A stretch of DNA of 64,000 nt from Palsa-504 sp963767565 (GTDB lineage Bacteria > Actinomycetota > Actinomycetes > Streptosporangiales > Streptosporangiaceae): contig CAVYEG010000017.1 of assembly GCA_963767565.1 (NCBI GenBank), forward strand, positions 62,001 through 126,000, given 5' to 3'. The notes below the pieces were generated by a model. The model saw only the letters and a program-made list of their open reading frames with translations, did not search any database and was not told where the DNA came from. Shown in pieces: positions 46,693 to 54,961 of the stretch. The number at the start of each line of letters is the position of its first letter. The stretch's first letter is position 1. The position numbers and the translations under genes were made by a program.

Positions 46693-49151
46693 CTGACCGC
46701 CTCGAGCGAGAATTCCGCCTGGTACAACCGGATCGCCGCGACGTCCTCGCAGGGTCCGGCCCCCTCGATCACCTCGACGAACCTGACCGTTTCCTCGTCG
46801 AGCAGCAGCCGGACCCGGTGCAGCAGGTCGGCGCGGGCCCTGGCCAGGATCTCGGCCAGCATCCCCGGGCCGAGCACCGAGGTCAGCAGCCGCCGGGGCT
46901 CGGTGAAGATGCTGGTGCCCTCGGCGCCGGGGGCGGGCGCGCCGGGGCTGGTTGCTTCGTTGCCGGGCGCGTCCTCGCCCAGCATGGCGACCAGGACGAC
47001 CAGGCTGAGGGCCTCGTCGTCCAAGGCGACCCGCCGGGCCGCGGGCCGCAGGTCCTCCAGCTCCACCAGCCGGGTCAGGTGATCCTGCCAGGCGCCGATC
47101 GCGCGCGCGGCGCGCAGCGCGAGACCAGGCGAGGAGCGGCTGAAGACGGCCGCCTGGTTCGCCTCCGCGGTCCCGTTCTGGGCGCTGCCGCCGATGCCGC
47201 CGCTGCCGCCGTCGCCGAAGGCGGATTCGAAGACCTGCTTGGCGTACTCGCCGCGGGCCCGCTCGGCGGCCGCGTCGGCCAGCAGCGTGATCCCGGCGGG
47301 ATGGCCGCGCCAGCTGCCGTCCACGTTCTCCGCGGCGCGGTCCGCGACCGAGACGACGAACGACTCCAGGGCCGAACGCAGCGCCGAGTCGAGGGCCGCG
47401 GTCCGGGACGGCCCGCGGCGCGCGCGCTTGCCCTTCCGGCTGACGGGCTTCGCGGCCTTACCGCCGCGGCGCGGCCGCAGGTCGCCGCCGACCACGCAGT
47501 CCTGCCAGCGGGCGACCACCTCGCCGGTGAGCAGCGTGCCGTTCTTCAGGCCGGCATTGACCTCGGTGTAGGCGCGCTCGAAGGCAGCCTCGGCGGTCTG
47601 CCGCAGCTGGCCGCTGAAGATGACCTGCTCCTCGACGTGCGCGGCCATGGCCGGGACGCGGGTCTTGAACGTGTCGAGCACGCCGGACATGGTCTGGGAC
47701 AGCACCGCGACCCGGCGGTCGCTGCGCGCGGCCACCTCGGCCAGCCAGTCCCGGACCGGCTGGTAGGCGTCGGGCGGGAGCATGCCGTCGATGAGCGGGG
47801 TCTCCATGATGACGAAGCGGTTCTCGGCCGCGATCCCGTTGGCGTCGAGCATGGCGTTGAAATGGTCGGATAGTTCGGTGCGGTAGGCCTGCGGGATGCG
47901 GGACAGGACCACGCCGAGCGCGGCCTTGCGTTCCCTGGCGTGCTGCAGGACCTCCCACACCGGCCCGTCGGCGTACCGGCTGGCACTGGTCATGAACAGC
48001 CACAGATCCGAGGCGTCGAGGAACTGGTAGGCGAACTCGTGGTGGGCCTGGACCACCGAGTCGATGTCCGGCGTGTCCAGCAGCGCGATGCCGCGCGGCA
48101 TGCCCTCGCTGGCGGCCAGCACGAGCAGCCCGTCGCGGCCGGGGCGGGCCAGCCCCTCCTGCCGGACGCGGGGCAGGGTGGGCAGGAAGTTGTTCTCGGC
48201 GAACCAGTCGATGTCGTCGGGATGGCAGGCCAGGACCGGGCTGTTGGTGGTCGGGCGGCGCACGCCGGTGGCGCTCACGTGCGACCCGACGATGCTGTTC
48301 ACCAGGGTCGACTTCCCGGCTCCGGTCGAGCCGACCATGGCCACCAGAACCGGCGCGGCGGACCGCCGGACCCGGGGCAGCAGGTAGTCGTCGATCTGGC
48401 TGAGCAGCTTGGTGCGTTCGGTCTTGACCTCGGCGGCACCGGCGATCTCGAACACCAGGGGCACCGCGGCGATCCGTTTCCGCAGGTTGAGCAGCGCGGC
48501 TTCCAGCAGGCGCGCGTCGACCCGGACGTGGGACTGGACGGGCGCCCGGGGCGCGGCCGGAGCCTGCGGCGGTGCGGGCGCAGGCGGGATCGGCGTCTCG
48601 GGCGGAGTCGCTGCCTGGGGCGCGGCGGCGGCCGGTTCGGCGGGGGGCTCGGCGGCCGGCTCGGCGGGGGGCTCGGCGGACGGCTCGCCGGGCGGCACCT
48701 GAACGGCCTGGTCCGTGGCGTCGGCCGTCGTCTGGTTACGAACCGTATTCTTATCCCTTGACCTGGTACTGACTGTATGCTCCGGATCACTGATGTTATC
48801 CGGTTTGTCCGTTTCAGTCTGCTGATTCGGCTCAGATGGCTGATGCTCCTGAGGCCGGGCCGGGTTCGGGGCTACCTGCGGGGCTTCCCACCGCCGGGAT
48901 TTCTGAGGTTTTTGTGATTGCCGGGGCTCTTGGGGTTCTTTTGGCTCTTGGGGCTGCTGCTGGGCGAGGGCAGGAATCACGAGAGTCTCATCCCCGTTAC
49001 TCCCCGCACTCTCACCATCGCCCGCAACATCACTGGTCACATGGCTCACGCCAGGGTCGTCAAGCTCAGCAGACACAACAGCACCAAGGCCGGGATCGCC
49101 ATGTCTGCCGGCCGCGGACGCTGCTGACGCCGCCATGCCCTGCCCTTCCAT
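46689..49151 (-). CDS. Dynamin-like GTPase with long disordered N-terminus
   Basis: About 820 residues. The first 210 are Gln/Glu/Pro-rich and then Ala/Pro-rich (repeats like EPPAEPAA), apparently disordered. The GTPase domain has P-loop GSTGAGKST (about 274-282), an RRPTTNSP switch-I-like segment and G3 LLDTPDIDSV; the G4 position reads LSRIPQ instead of NKxD. Helical stalk-like sequence follows. I chose the ATG at 49151 because gaggaggt lies 10 bases before it; a GTG at 49238, eight bases after the cysG stop, is possible and would add 29 residues. It is paired by ATGA overlap with the next GTPase. Confidence 0.85.
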   Translation of the reverse strand: MEGQGMAASAASAAGRHGDPGLGAVVSAELDDPGVSHVTSDVAGDGESAGSNGDETLVIPALAQQQPQEPKEPQEPRQSQKPQKSRRWEAPQVAPNPARPQEHQPSEPNQQTETDKPDNISDPEHTVSTRSRDKNTVRNQTTADATDQAVQVPPGEPSAEPPAEPAAEPPAEPAAAAPQAATPPETPIPPAPAPPQAPAAPRAPVQSHVRVDARLLEAALLNLRKRIAAVPLVFEIAGAAEVKTERTKLLSQIDDYLLPRVRRSAAPVLVAMVGSTGAGKSTLVNSIVGSHVSATGVRRPTTNSPVLACHPDDIDWFAENNFLPTLPRVRQEGLARPGRDGLLVLAASEGMPRGIALLDTPDIDSVVQAHHEFAYQFLDASDLWLFMTSASRYADGPVWEVLQHARERKAALGVVLSRIPQAYRTELSDHFNAMLDANGIAAENRFVIMETPLIDGMLPPDAYQPVRDWLAEVAARSDRRVAVLSQTMSGVLDTFKTRVPAMAAHVEEQVIFSGQLRQTAEAAFERAYTEVNAGLKNGTLLTGEVVARWQDCVVGGDLRPRRGGKAAKPVSRKGKRARRGPSRTAALDSALRSALESFVVSVADRAAENVDGSWRGHPAGITLLADAAAERARGEYAKQVFESAFGDGGSGGIGGSAQNGTAEANQAAVFSRSSPGLALRAARAIGAWQDHLTRLVELEDLRPAARRVALDDEALSLVVLVAMLGEDAPGNEATSPGAPAPGAEGTSIFTEPRRLLTSVLGPGMLAEILARARADLLHRVRLLLDEETVRFVEVIEGAGPCEDVAAIRLYQAEFSLEAVR

Positions 49152-49245
49152 TGTTCCCACGACCTCCTCGAAACCCGGCAAACCCCCGCGACCAGCGGAA
49201 AAGGGGTCCACCGGGTCTGCCGCCCAGTCGCCTAGCACGCGGAGT

Positions 49246-50487
49246 TTATCCGTTTCGGCGGGCGGTTACATGACCCATGAGCGCTCTTATTTCTGCCGCG
49301 ATGCCCACGACGTCGCCGACCACGATAACCGCGGGCGGGCGGATCCCCTCCTGTCCTACCACACGGTCCACTTGTTCCAGTGTTGAGCTAATTGTGCGCT
49401 GCGTGGGCATAGTCCCGTCTGCGATTACGGAAACGGGCGTATCCGGACTGCGTCCGTGGCTGAGCAGCTCGGCCGCGACCGCCCCGATCCGCTCCACGGC
49501 CATCATCAGCACCAGGGTGCCGGAGCTGGCGCCGAGCCTGGCCCAGTCCACGGTGGACCGGTCGTCACCCGGCGGGACGTGCACCGATACGACGTGGAAC
49601 TCCTGCGCCACTCCGCGGTGGGTCACCGGCACCCAGGCACTGGTGGGCACGCCGACCGCGCTGGTGATCCCCGGCACCACGGTGACCGGCACTCCGGCCC
49701 GCAGGCAGGCCAGCACCTCCTCGGCCCCGCGGCCGAACACGAACGGGTCACCGCCCTTGAGCCTGGCCACGAAGCGGCCCGCCCGGGCCCGGTCGATCAG
49801 GGTCGCGTTGATCTGCTCCTGCGCCATGGCCCGGCCGTAGGGGATCTTGCTGGCGTCGATGATCTCCACGTCGGCGGGCAGCTCATCCAGGATCGGAAGG
49901 GGCGCCAGCCGGTCGGTCAGCACCACGTCGGCCTCGGCCAGCAGCTGGCGCCCGCGCACCGTGATCAGCCCGGGATCCCCTGGGCCGCCGCCGATGATGG
50001 CCACCCCGGCGCGGCGGCCGCGCCCGTGCCGGGCACTGAGCTGGCCGGAGCGCAGCCCGGCGATGATCGCGTCCCGGATCGCGGCGCTGTGCCGCGGATC
50101 GCCGCTCAGCACGCCCACTCGGACGTCGTCGGCCGCGCCCGCGGCCGGGGTCCAGGCCGCCGAGGCCTGCGCATCGTCGGCCCGGACGCACCAGGTCTGC
50201 TGCCGTTCGGCGTCCGCCGCGATCGCCGCGTTCACCGCGGGATCGCTGGTGCACGCGCAGACCAGCCAGGCGCCCGCGCAATCCCCGTCGGCGTAGCGGC
50301 GGGCCGCCCAGGTGATCTGGCCGCCGGCGGCCAGGCCCTCGAGCGACGTCGTGACGTGCGGCGATATCACGGTCACGGCGGCCCCGGCGTCGAGCAGCGA
50401 CGGCACGCGGCGGGTGGCCACCGCTCCCCCGCCGACCACTACGACGCGGCGGCCGTCCAGGCGGAGCCCCAGCAGGTACGGGTCCAT
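49246..50487 (-). CDS. cysG: Sirohaem synthase / uroporphyrinogen-III C-methyltransferase
   Basis: A 413-residue bifunctional enzyme. The N-terminal third is a precorrin-2 dehydrogenase with the NAD motif VVVVGGGAVATRR. The C-terminal part (about 163-405) is the SAM-dependent methyltransferase, with GGGPGDPGLITVRG, LKGGDPFVFGRGAEE and VVPGITSAVG. It makes precorrin-2 for cobalamin and sirohaem. It lies four bases after the bluB-cobT stop, in the same transcript. The chelatase residues of a full CysG were not verified. Confidence 0.95.
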   Translation of the reverse strand: MDPYLLGLRLDGRRVVVVGGGAVATRRVPSLLDAGAAVTVISPHVTTSLEGLAAGGQITWAARRYADGDCAGAWLVCACTSDPAVNAAIAADAERQQTWCVRADDAQASAAWTPAAGAADDVRVGVLSGDPRHSAAIRDAIIAGLRSGQLSARHGRGRRAGVAIIGGGPGDPGLITVRGRQLLAEADVVLTDRLAPLPILDELPADVEIIDASKIPYGRAMAQEQINATLIDRARAGRFVARLKGGDPFVFGRGAEEVLACLRAGVPVTVVPGITSAVGVPTSAWVPVTHRGVAQEFHVVSVHVPPGDDRSTVDWARLGASSGTLVLMMAVERIGAVAAELLSHGRSPDTPVSVIADGTMPTQRTISSTLEQVDRVVGQEGIRPPAVIVVGDVVGIAAEIRALMGHVTARRNG

Positions 50488-50491
50488 GGCG

Positions 50492-52249
50492 CTAGGAAGG
50501 GCTGGGTACGTCGGCGGACTTGTCGGTGACGCCGGCGGAGTCGAAGGTGGCGACGTCGCGCAGGGCGCGGGCCGCGCTCTGCACCAGGGGCAGGGCCAGC
50601 AGCGCGCCGGTGCCCTCGCCCAGCCGCAGGCCCAGGTCGACCAGCGGGCGCAGCCCCAGGTGATCCAGGGCGATGGCGTGCCCGGGCTCGGCGCTGCGGT
50701 GCCCGGCGAAACATGCGGCGACGGCGTCGGGCGCCAGGGCGGCGGCGGCCAGGGCGGCGGCGCCCGCGATCACGCCGTCCAGGATCACCGGGGTGCGCAG
50801 CGCGGCGGCGCCCAGGATGAATCCGGCCAGGCCGGCATGCTCGAAGCCGCCGAGGGCGGCCAGGACGCCCACCGGGTCGGCCGGATCCGGCTGGTGCCGG
50901 CTCAGGCCGCGGCAGATGACCTCGATCTTGCGGGCGTAGGTCACGGCGTCGATCCCGGTGCCGCGGCCGGTCGCCTCGGCCGGGTCGGCCCCGGTGAAGG
51001 CGCAGATCAGCGCAGCCGACGCGGTGGTGTTGGCGATGCCCATGTCGCCGGTGATCAGGCACCGGTTGCCCGCCGCGACCAGGTCCCGGGCGATCTCGAT
51101 GCCCGCGGTCAGCGCGGCCATGGCCTGGTCACGGGTCATCGCGGGTCCCGCGGTGAAGTCCGCGGTGCCCGGCGCGATCTTGCGGGGCAGCAGCCCGGGG
51201 ACCGGCTCGAGCGGGGCGGCCACCCCGATGTCCACCACCGTGACCTCGGCGCCGGCCTGGGCCGCGAACGCGTTGACCACGGCCCCGCCGGCCAGGAAGT
51301 TGGCCACCATCTGGGCCGTCACCTCCTGCGGCCACGGGCTGACGCCCTGGGCGTGCACGCCGTGGTCGGCGGCGAAGACCGCCACGCAGGCCGGTTCGGG
51401 CAGCGGCGGCGGGCAGGTGCCGGCCAGCCCGGCCAGCCGGACCGACACCTCCTCGAGCACGCCGAGCGAGCCGCGCGGCTTGGTCATCCGGTCCTGCCGT
51501 TCGGCGGCCGCGGTCATCGCGGCGGCATCCGGCGGGGCGATGGCGGCGATCACGTCGGCGAGCGGGTCCACTGGTTCCTCCCCTGGCAGTCCGCGGCGGC
51601 CGAACTCCTCGGCGTGCACCGCCCAGGACGCCGGACGGCGGCGCGCCCAGCCGGCCGTGGCCAGTTCCGGCTCGGGCGCGAATTCGGTCACGTAGCCCAG
51701 GCAAAGATAGGCGATGACCTCCAGGTGCGCGGGCAGCCCGAGTTCGGCGGCGAGTTCACGCTCGTCGAAGAAGCTGACCCAGCCCAGGCCGAGGCCCTCG
51801 GCCCGGGCGGCCAGCCAGAGGTTGGCCACCGCGAGCACGCTGGAGAACTCCGCGGTCTGGGGCTGGACGTGGCGGCCCAGGGTATGCCGGCCGCCGCGGG
51901 TGCGGTCGCAGCTGACCACGATGTTGACCGGGGTGTCCAGGATCGACTCGATCTTCAGCCGGTCGAACGCCCGGGCCCGCGCGCCCGGCAGGCCGTCCGC
52001 GAACTCGCCCGCGTGCCGCCGGGCCAGGTCCGCGATCCGCTCACGGCGGGCCCGGTCGGTGATCACGATGAAGTCCCACGGCTGCGAGAAGCCGACCGAA
52101 GGCGCCTGGTGGGCCGCCGCGAGGACCCGCCCGAGCACGTCCGCGGGCACCGGGTCGGGGCGGAACCCGCGCCGGACGTCGCGGCGTTCCGCGATCACCC
52201 GGTAGATGGCGTCCCGCTGCTCGGCCGGGTAGGCGTTCTGCTCATCCAT
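50492..52249 (-). CDS. bluB-cobT: BluB-CobT fusion: DMB synthase / DMB phosphoribosyltransferase
   Basis: A 585-residue fusion. Residues 1-215 are BluB, an oxygen- and FMN-dependent enzyme that breaks flavin into 5,6-dimethylbenzimidazole (RRDVRRGF, APSVGFSQPW, ANLWLAARAEGLGLGWVSF). Residues about 235-585 are CobT, which activates it to alpha-ribazole phosphate (DRMTKPRGSLG, FAADHGVHAQGVSPWP, GDMGIANTT, the Glu-containing C-terminus). The ATG at 52249 follows ggagga and overlaps the cobH stop by eight bases. Fusing the two steps channels the lower ligand of cobalamin. Such fusions are known in some actinobacteria. Confidence 0.95.
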   Translation of the reverse strand: MDEQNAYPAEQRDAIYRVIAERRDVRRGFRPDPVPADVLGRVLAAAHQAPSVGFSQPWDFIVITDRARRERIADLARRHAGEFADGLPGARARAFDRLKIESILDTPVNIVVSCDRTRGGRHTLGRHVQPQTAEFSSVLAVANLWLAARAEGLGLGWVSFFDERELAAELGLPAHLEVIAYLCLGYVTEFAPEPELATAGWARRRPASWAVHAEEFGRRGLPGEEPVDPLADVIAAIAPPDAAAMTAAAERQDRMTKPRGSLGVLEEVSVRLAGLAGTCPPPLPEPACVAVFAADHGVHAQGVSPWPQEVTAQMVANFLAGGAVVNAFAAQAGAEVTVVDIGVAAPLEPVPGLLPRKIAPGTADFTAGPAMTRDQAMAALTAGIEIARDLVAAGNRCLITGDMGIANTTASAALICAFTGADPAEATGRGTGIDAVTYARKIEVICRGLSRHQPDPADPVGVLAALGGFEHAGLAGFILGAAALRTPVILDGVIAGAAALAAAALAPDAVAACFAGHRSAEPGHAIALDHLGLRPLVDLGLRLGEGTGALLALPLVQSAARALRDVATFDSAGVTDKSADVPSPS

Positions 52250-52916
52250 CAGCGTCCTCCGGCCGGTGGGAAGTGGGGTCGCGGTGGGAAGTGGGGTCCA
52301 GGCAACGGGAAGGTGGATCCGGGTCATCCTGGACGGCGGCGGCGATGCGGAGCAGCGCCTCGAAGGCGGCCGCCGCCACCGCCGGGCCGCCCTTCTCCGA
52401 GACGTTGCTCAGGGCCGGCAGGCCGCTGCGGCGCAGCGCGTCCTTGGCCTCGGCCGCGCCCACGAACCCGACCGGCACCCCGATGACCAGGGCGGGCTCG
52501 ACGTCCCGGGCCAGGATCTCGGACAGCGCGTCCGGCGCGGAGCCGACCAGCCAGACCGCGCCGGGCCCGGCCGCGCTGAAGGCCAGCCGGACGGCGGCCG
52601 CGCTGAGGCTGAGGTTCGCGGTGCGGGCCAGCCGGGCGGCCAGCGAATCGCCGGCTTTGCAGATCACCTGGTACCCGCCGAGCGCAGCCGCGACCGCGGT
52701 CGCGTCGGCCACGGCGGGGACGCCGCGGCGCAGCCCGGCCAGGCCGGAGGCCAGCGCCCCCTCGTCGCAGACCAGGTCGGTGACATAGTCGAAGTCGGCC
52801 GTGGCGTGGATGACGCGTTCGGTCACGGCCCGGCTGAGCGGGGGCAGGGCGCTGAGGTCGAGCCGCGACCGCAGGATGCGGTAGGACTCGGCTTCGGCGG
52901 GATCCGCGGGATGCAC
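52242..52916 (-). CDS. cobH: Precorrin-8X methylmutase
   Basis: A 224-residue CobH/CbiC enzyme that moves a methyl group to give hydrogenobyrinic acid in corrin ring synthesis. The catalytic His lies in ERVIHATAD; other blocks are ICKAGDSLAARLAR, NLSLSAAAVRLAF, LVIGVPVGFVGAAEAK and the NVSEKGGPAVAAAAFEALL tail region (SEKGG). I chose GTG at 52916, where the family N-terminus begins; the frame remains open far upstream as a shadow of the divergent genes. A 25-residue polar tail with DPTSHR repeated twice follows the domain. It heads the cob-dyn cluster. Confidence 0.92.
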   Translation of the reverse strand: MHPADPAEAESYRILRSRLDLSALPPLSRAVTERVIHATADFDYVTDLVCDEGALASGLAGLRRGVPAVADATAVAAALGGYQVICKAGDSLAARLARTANLSLSAAAVRLAFSAAGPGAVWLVGSAPDALSEILARDVEPALVIGVPVGFVGAAEAKDALRRSGLPALSNVSEKGGPAVAAAAFEALLRIAAAVQDDPDPPSRCLDPTSHRDPTSHRPEDADG

Positions 52917-53327
52917 GTCACCATCTCTACCGCGCCGGATGGTCCCGCGGCCAGGGGCGGTCCCGCGGAAGAGCGGTTCTGGCGTTACGGCCGGGACCGC
53001 GATCGGGGCCGGGTACACTGGCCCCGATCCGGACCAGGCCATCTCCGGGTCGCACGCTACCAGCCATTGCCAGCAAACTCCCAGCGGGTCCGGGTAGCGT
53101 GGGCCAGCGGAATCCCGGTAGAACCGGATGGCGAATCGAGCCGCCTGCTGGCCGCAAGACATAACACGCCGAGCAGACGCAGTTAGCCCGCGCAGGCCTG
53201 GCGCGGACGGCAACATGAGACATACGAGCACGCTGAACGGAGCACGCATGGCTGATCGTTCCCGCGTCCTGGCGACCATCGGGCCTGGCCACGGTCGGGC
53301 CCGGGTTCTGGCTGGCGCGGTGATGCG
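52917..53327. other. Divergent region between cobH and GT2, with possible leader ORF
   Basis: About 411 bases. The inverted pair cggggccgggtacactggccccg (arms about 53015-53021 and 53031-53037) lies near cobH. A cobalamin riboswitch was looked for on the minus strand and not convincingly found. A 27-codon frame at 53249-53331 starts behind cggagc and overlaps the GT2 start as ATGA, so it may be a coupled leader peptide. No other gene is seen. Confidence 0.45.
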
Positions 53328-54299
53328 ATGATCTACAGCAACCCGCGGGACCAGGTGATCGACGACGCCGCCGTGGCCGCGTTCACCGACGCCTACGGGG
53401 AGCGCGCCAGCAGCCTGCCCCCGGTGGCGATCGTGATCGCCGCCTACAACGAGGAAGGCGCCATCGGCCCGGTCATCGAGGCCCTGCCCGAGCAGGTCTG
53501 CGGGCTGGCCGCCGCGGCCGTCATCGTCGCCGACGGCTGCGCCGACGGCACGGCGAAGGAGGCCACCACGGCCGGTGCCATGGTCGCCGACGTACCGGTC
53601 AACCGCGGCCAGGGCGCCGCGCTGCGGCTCGGCTACCGGCTGGCCCGCCAGGGCGGCGCGGCCTACATCATCACGACCGACGCCGACGGCCAGTACAACC
53701 CGGCGGAGATGGAACAGGTGCTCGGCCCGGTGGTGGCCGGCGAGGCGGATTTCGTCACCGGGTCCCGTCAGCTGGGCAGCCAGGAGACCAAGGACTTCAT
53801 CCGCCGCGCCGGAAGCCGGTTCTTCGCCCTCAGCCTCAGCATGCTCACCGGGCAGCGGATCAGCGACACCACGTTCGGACTGCGGGCCATGCGCGCCGAG
53901 GTGACCGGCGCCGTCCGGCTGGAACAGCCCCAGTACCAGGCGTCCGAGCTGCTGATCGGGGTCATCACCCACGGCTACAAGGTGGCCGAGGTGCCCGCCA
54001 CCATCCACCGGCGGCGGGTCGGGGAGAGCAAGAAGGGCCAGAACCCCCTCTACCGGCTGCACCTGCCCGGGGTGAACAACTTCTTCTACGGGATGCGCTT
54101 CGCCCGGGTGATCTACGGCACCTGGTGGCGCGAGCGTCAGCGCTCGCGGTCCTCCGGCCGCTCCCCCTCGTCGTCCTCGGCCGCGGCGCCGGAACCGGTG
54201 GCGCGGGCGAACGGCTCGGGGCCGGGGTCGGCCGAGGCCAGCGCCTCTTCCGCGGCGGCGGGCGCGCCGGCACCGGCCGAGGAGGCGAAGAGGACGTAG
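53328..54299 (+). CDS. GT2 glycosyltransferase, polyprenyl-phosphate sugar type
   Basis: A 323-residue enzyme with the GT-A motifs VAIVIAAYNEEGAIG, ADGCADGT and TTDADGQYNP, and without membrane helices. It resembles dolichol-phosphate mannose/glucose synthase-like enzymes that load a sugar on a lipid carrier. The last 55 residues are Ser/Ala/Pro-rich and are encoded opposite the GtrA gene end, so the two genes overlap tail to tail by 163 bases. GtrA proteins flip such lipid-linked sugars, which supports the call. There is no ribosome site; translation may be coupled to a short upstream frame. Confidence 0.9.
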   Translation: MIYSNPRDQVIDDAAVAAFTDAYGERASSLPPVAIVIAAYNEEGAIGPVIEALPEQVCGLAAAAVIVADGCADGTAKEATTAGAMVADVPVNRGQGAALRLGYRLARQGGAAYIITTDADGQYNPAEMEQVLGPVVAGEADFVTGSRQLGSQETKDFIRRAGSRFFALSLSMLTGQRISDTTFGLRAMRAEVTGAVRLEQPQYQASELLIGVITHGYKVAEVPATIHRRRVGESKKGQNPLYRLHLPGVNNFFYGMRFARVIYGTWWRERQRSRSSGRSPSSSSAAAPEPVARANGSGPGSAEASASSAAAGAPAPAEEAKRT

Positions 54300-54739
54300 T
54301 GGAAGAACACGAAACGCAGCAGGAACGTGCCGACGTTGGCGACGCCGTACACGGCGTCGAGGTAGAGCACGCGCTCGGCGCCGGTCAGGTTCATCCACTC
54401 CGCGGAGTGGTAGCCGAACTTGTTCGCCAGTTCGAGGACCACGATGACCATCGCGGAGACCACCCAGAACGGCAGGGTCTCCTTCAGCAGGCTCGGGCGG
54501 CCCTTCCGCTTCCACGCCCAGCGGCTGAGCACGTAGCTGACCAGCGCGCCGGAGAACCAGGCGATCAGGGTGGCCCAGGTGGAGGTCAGGTTCAGCGGTC
54601 CGGCGCAGATGGTGTACGTCACCTCGGTGGTGACGAACGCCGCGACGGCCGCGACGGCAAAGCGCCTGAAGCGAATGCCGAGCTTGCTGCGCGCCTTACG
54701 GGTGATCGTCTCGCTGAGCCGGTTGGTGACCAATGCCAT
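54137..54739 (-). CDS. GtrA family membrane protein
   Basis: A 200-residue protein with four membrane helices: about 26-48 (FAVAAVAAFVTTEVTYTIC), 60-76, 90-108 (FWVVSAMVIVVLELAN) and 130-150 (VANVGTFLLRFVFFHYVLF). This is the GtrA topology, proposed to flip polyprenyl-phosphate sugars. The final 50 residues are an acidic low-complexity tail encoded in the overlap with the convergent GT2 gene. The pairing suggests decoration of an envelope glycan. Confidence 0.9.
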   Translation of the reverse strand: MALVTNRLSETITRKARSKLGIRFRRFAVAAVAAFVTTEVTYTICAGPLNLTSTWATLIAWFSGALVSYVLSRWAWKRKGRPSLLKETLPFWVVSAMVIVVLELANKFGYHSAEWMNLTGAERVLYLDAVYGVANVGTFLLRFVFFHYVLFASSAGAGAPAAAEEALASADPGPEPFARATGSGAAAEDDEGERPEDRER

Positions 54740-54961
54740 TGTTGTCCTAGGTTAGCTAGCCGACCAACAATCAAGGAGCAGGTATACAGTACGGAAACCG
54801 CAAGCCGGTGAAGCTACCCTGGCGAAGCCGCCCCATGCGGCCATCGAGGAGGGTATTCAGCTTCCGCACTCAGAGCACGTTACCGCCCCCGTGCGGATCG
54901 CCGCACAACGGCAGAGCAAACTCACAGCAACCTGACAGAAGGACACGGTAGGAGCCGGAGC
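54740..54961. other. Divergent promoter region of gtrA-like gene and sqdB
   Basis: About 222 bases without a gene. The part near 54740-54790 (ttagctagccgacc, then cagtacggaaaccgc) is less GC-rich and may hold the gtrA-side promoter. The ribosome site before sqdB is weak (aggagccggagc). Nothing else stands out. Confidence 0.4.

Noticed and set aside
49246..50487. Annotating the methyltransferase as CobA only
   Set aside because: The N-terminal 150 residues carry a clear NAD-binding precorrin-2 dehydrogenase domain, so the fused cysG call is better.
52917..53327. Possible cobalamin riboswitch upstream of cobH
   Set aside because: I looked on the minus strand for the B12-box and the GGGAA/GCCACTG-type core and did not find a convincing match; a covariance-model search with the Rfam cobalamin family would decide.
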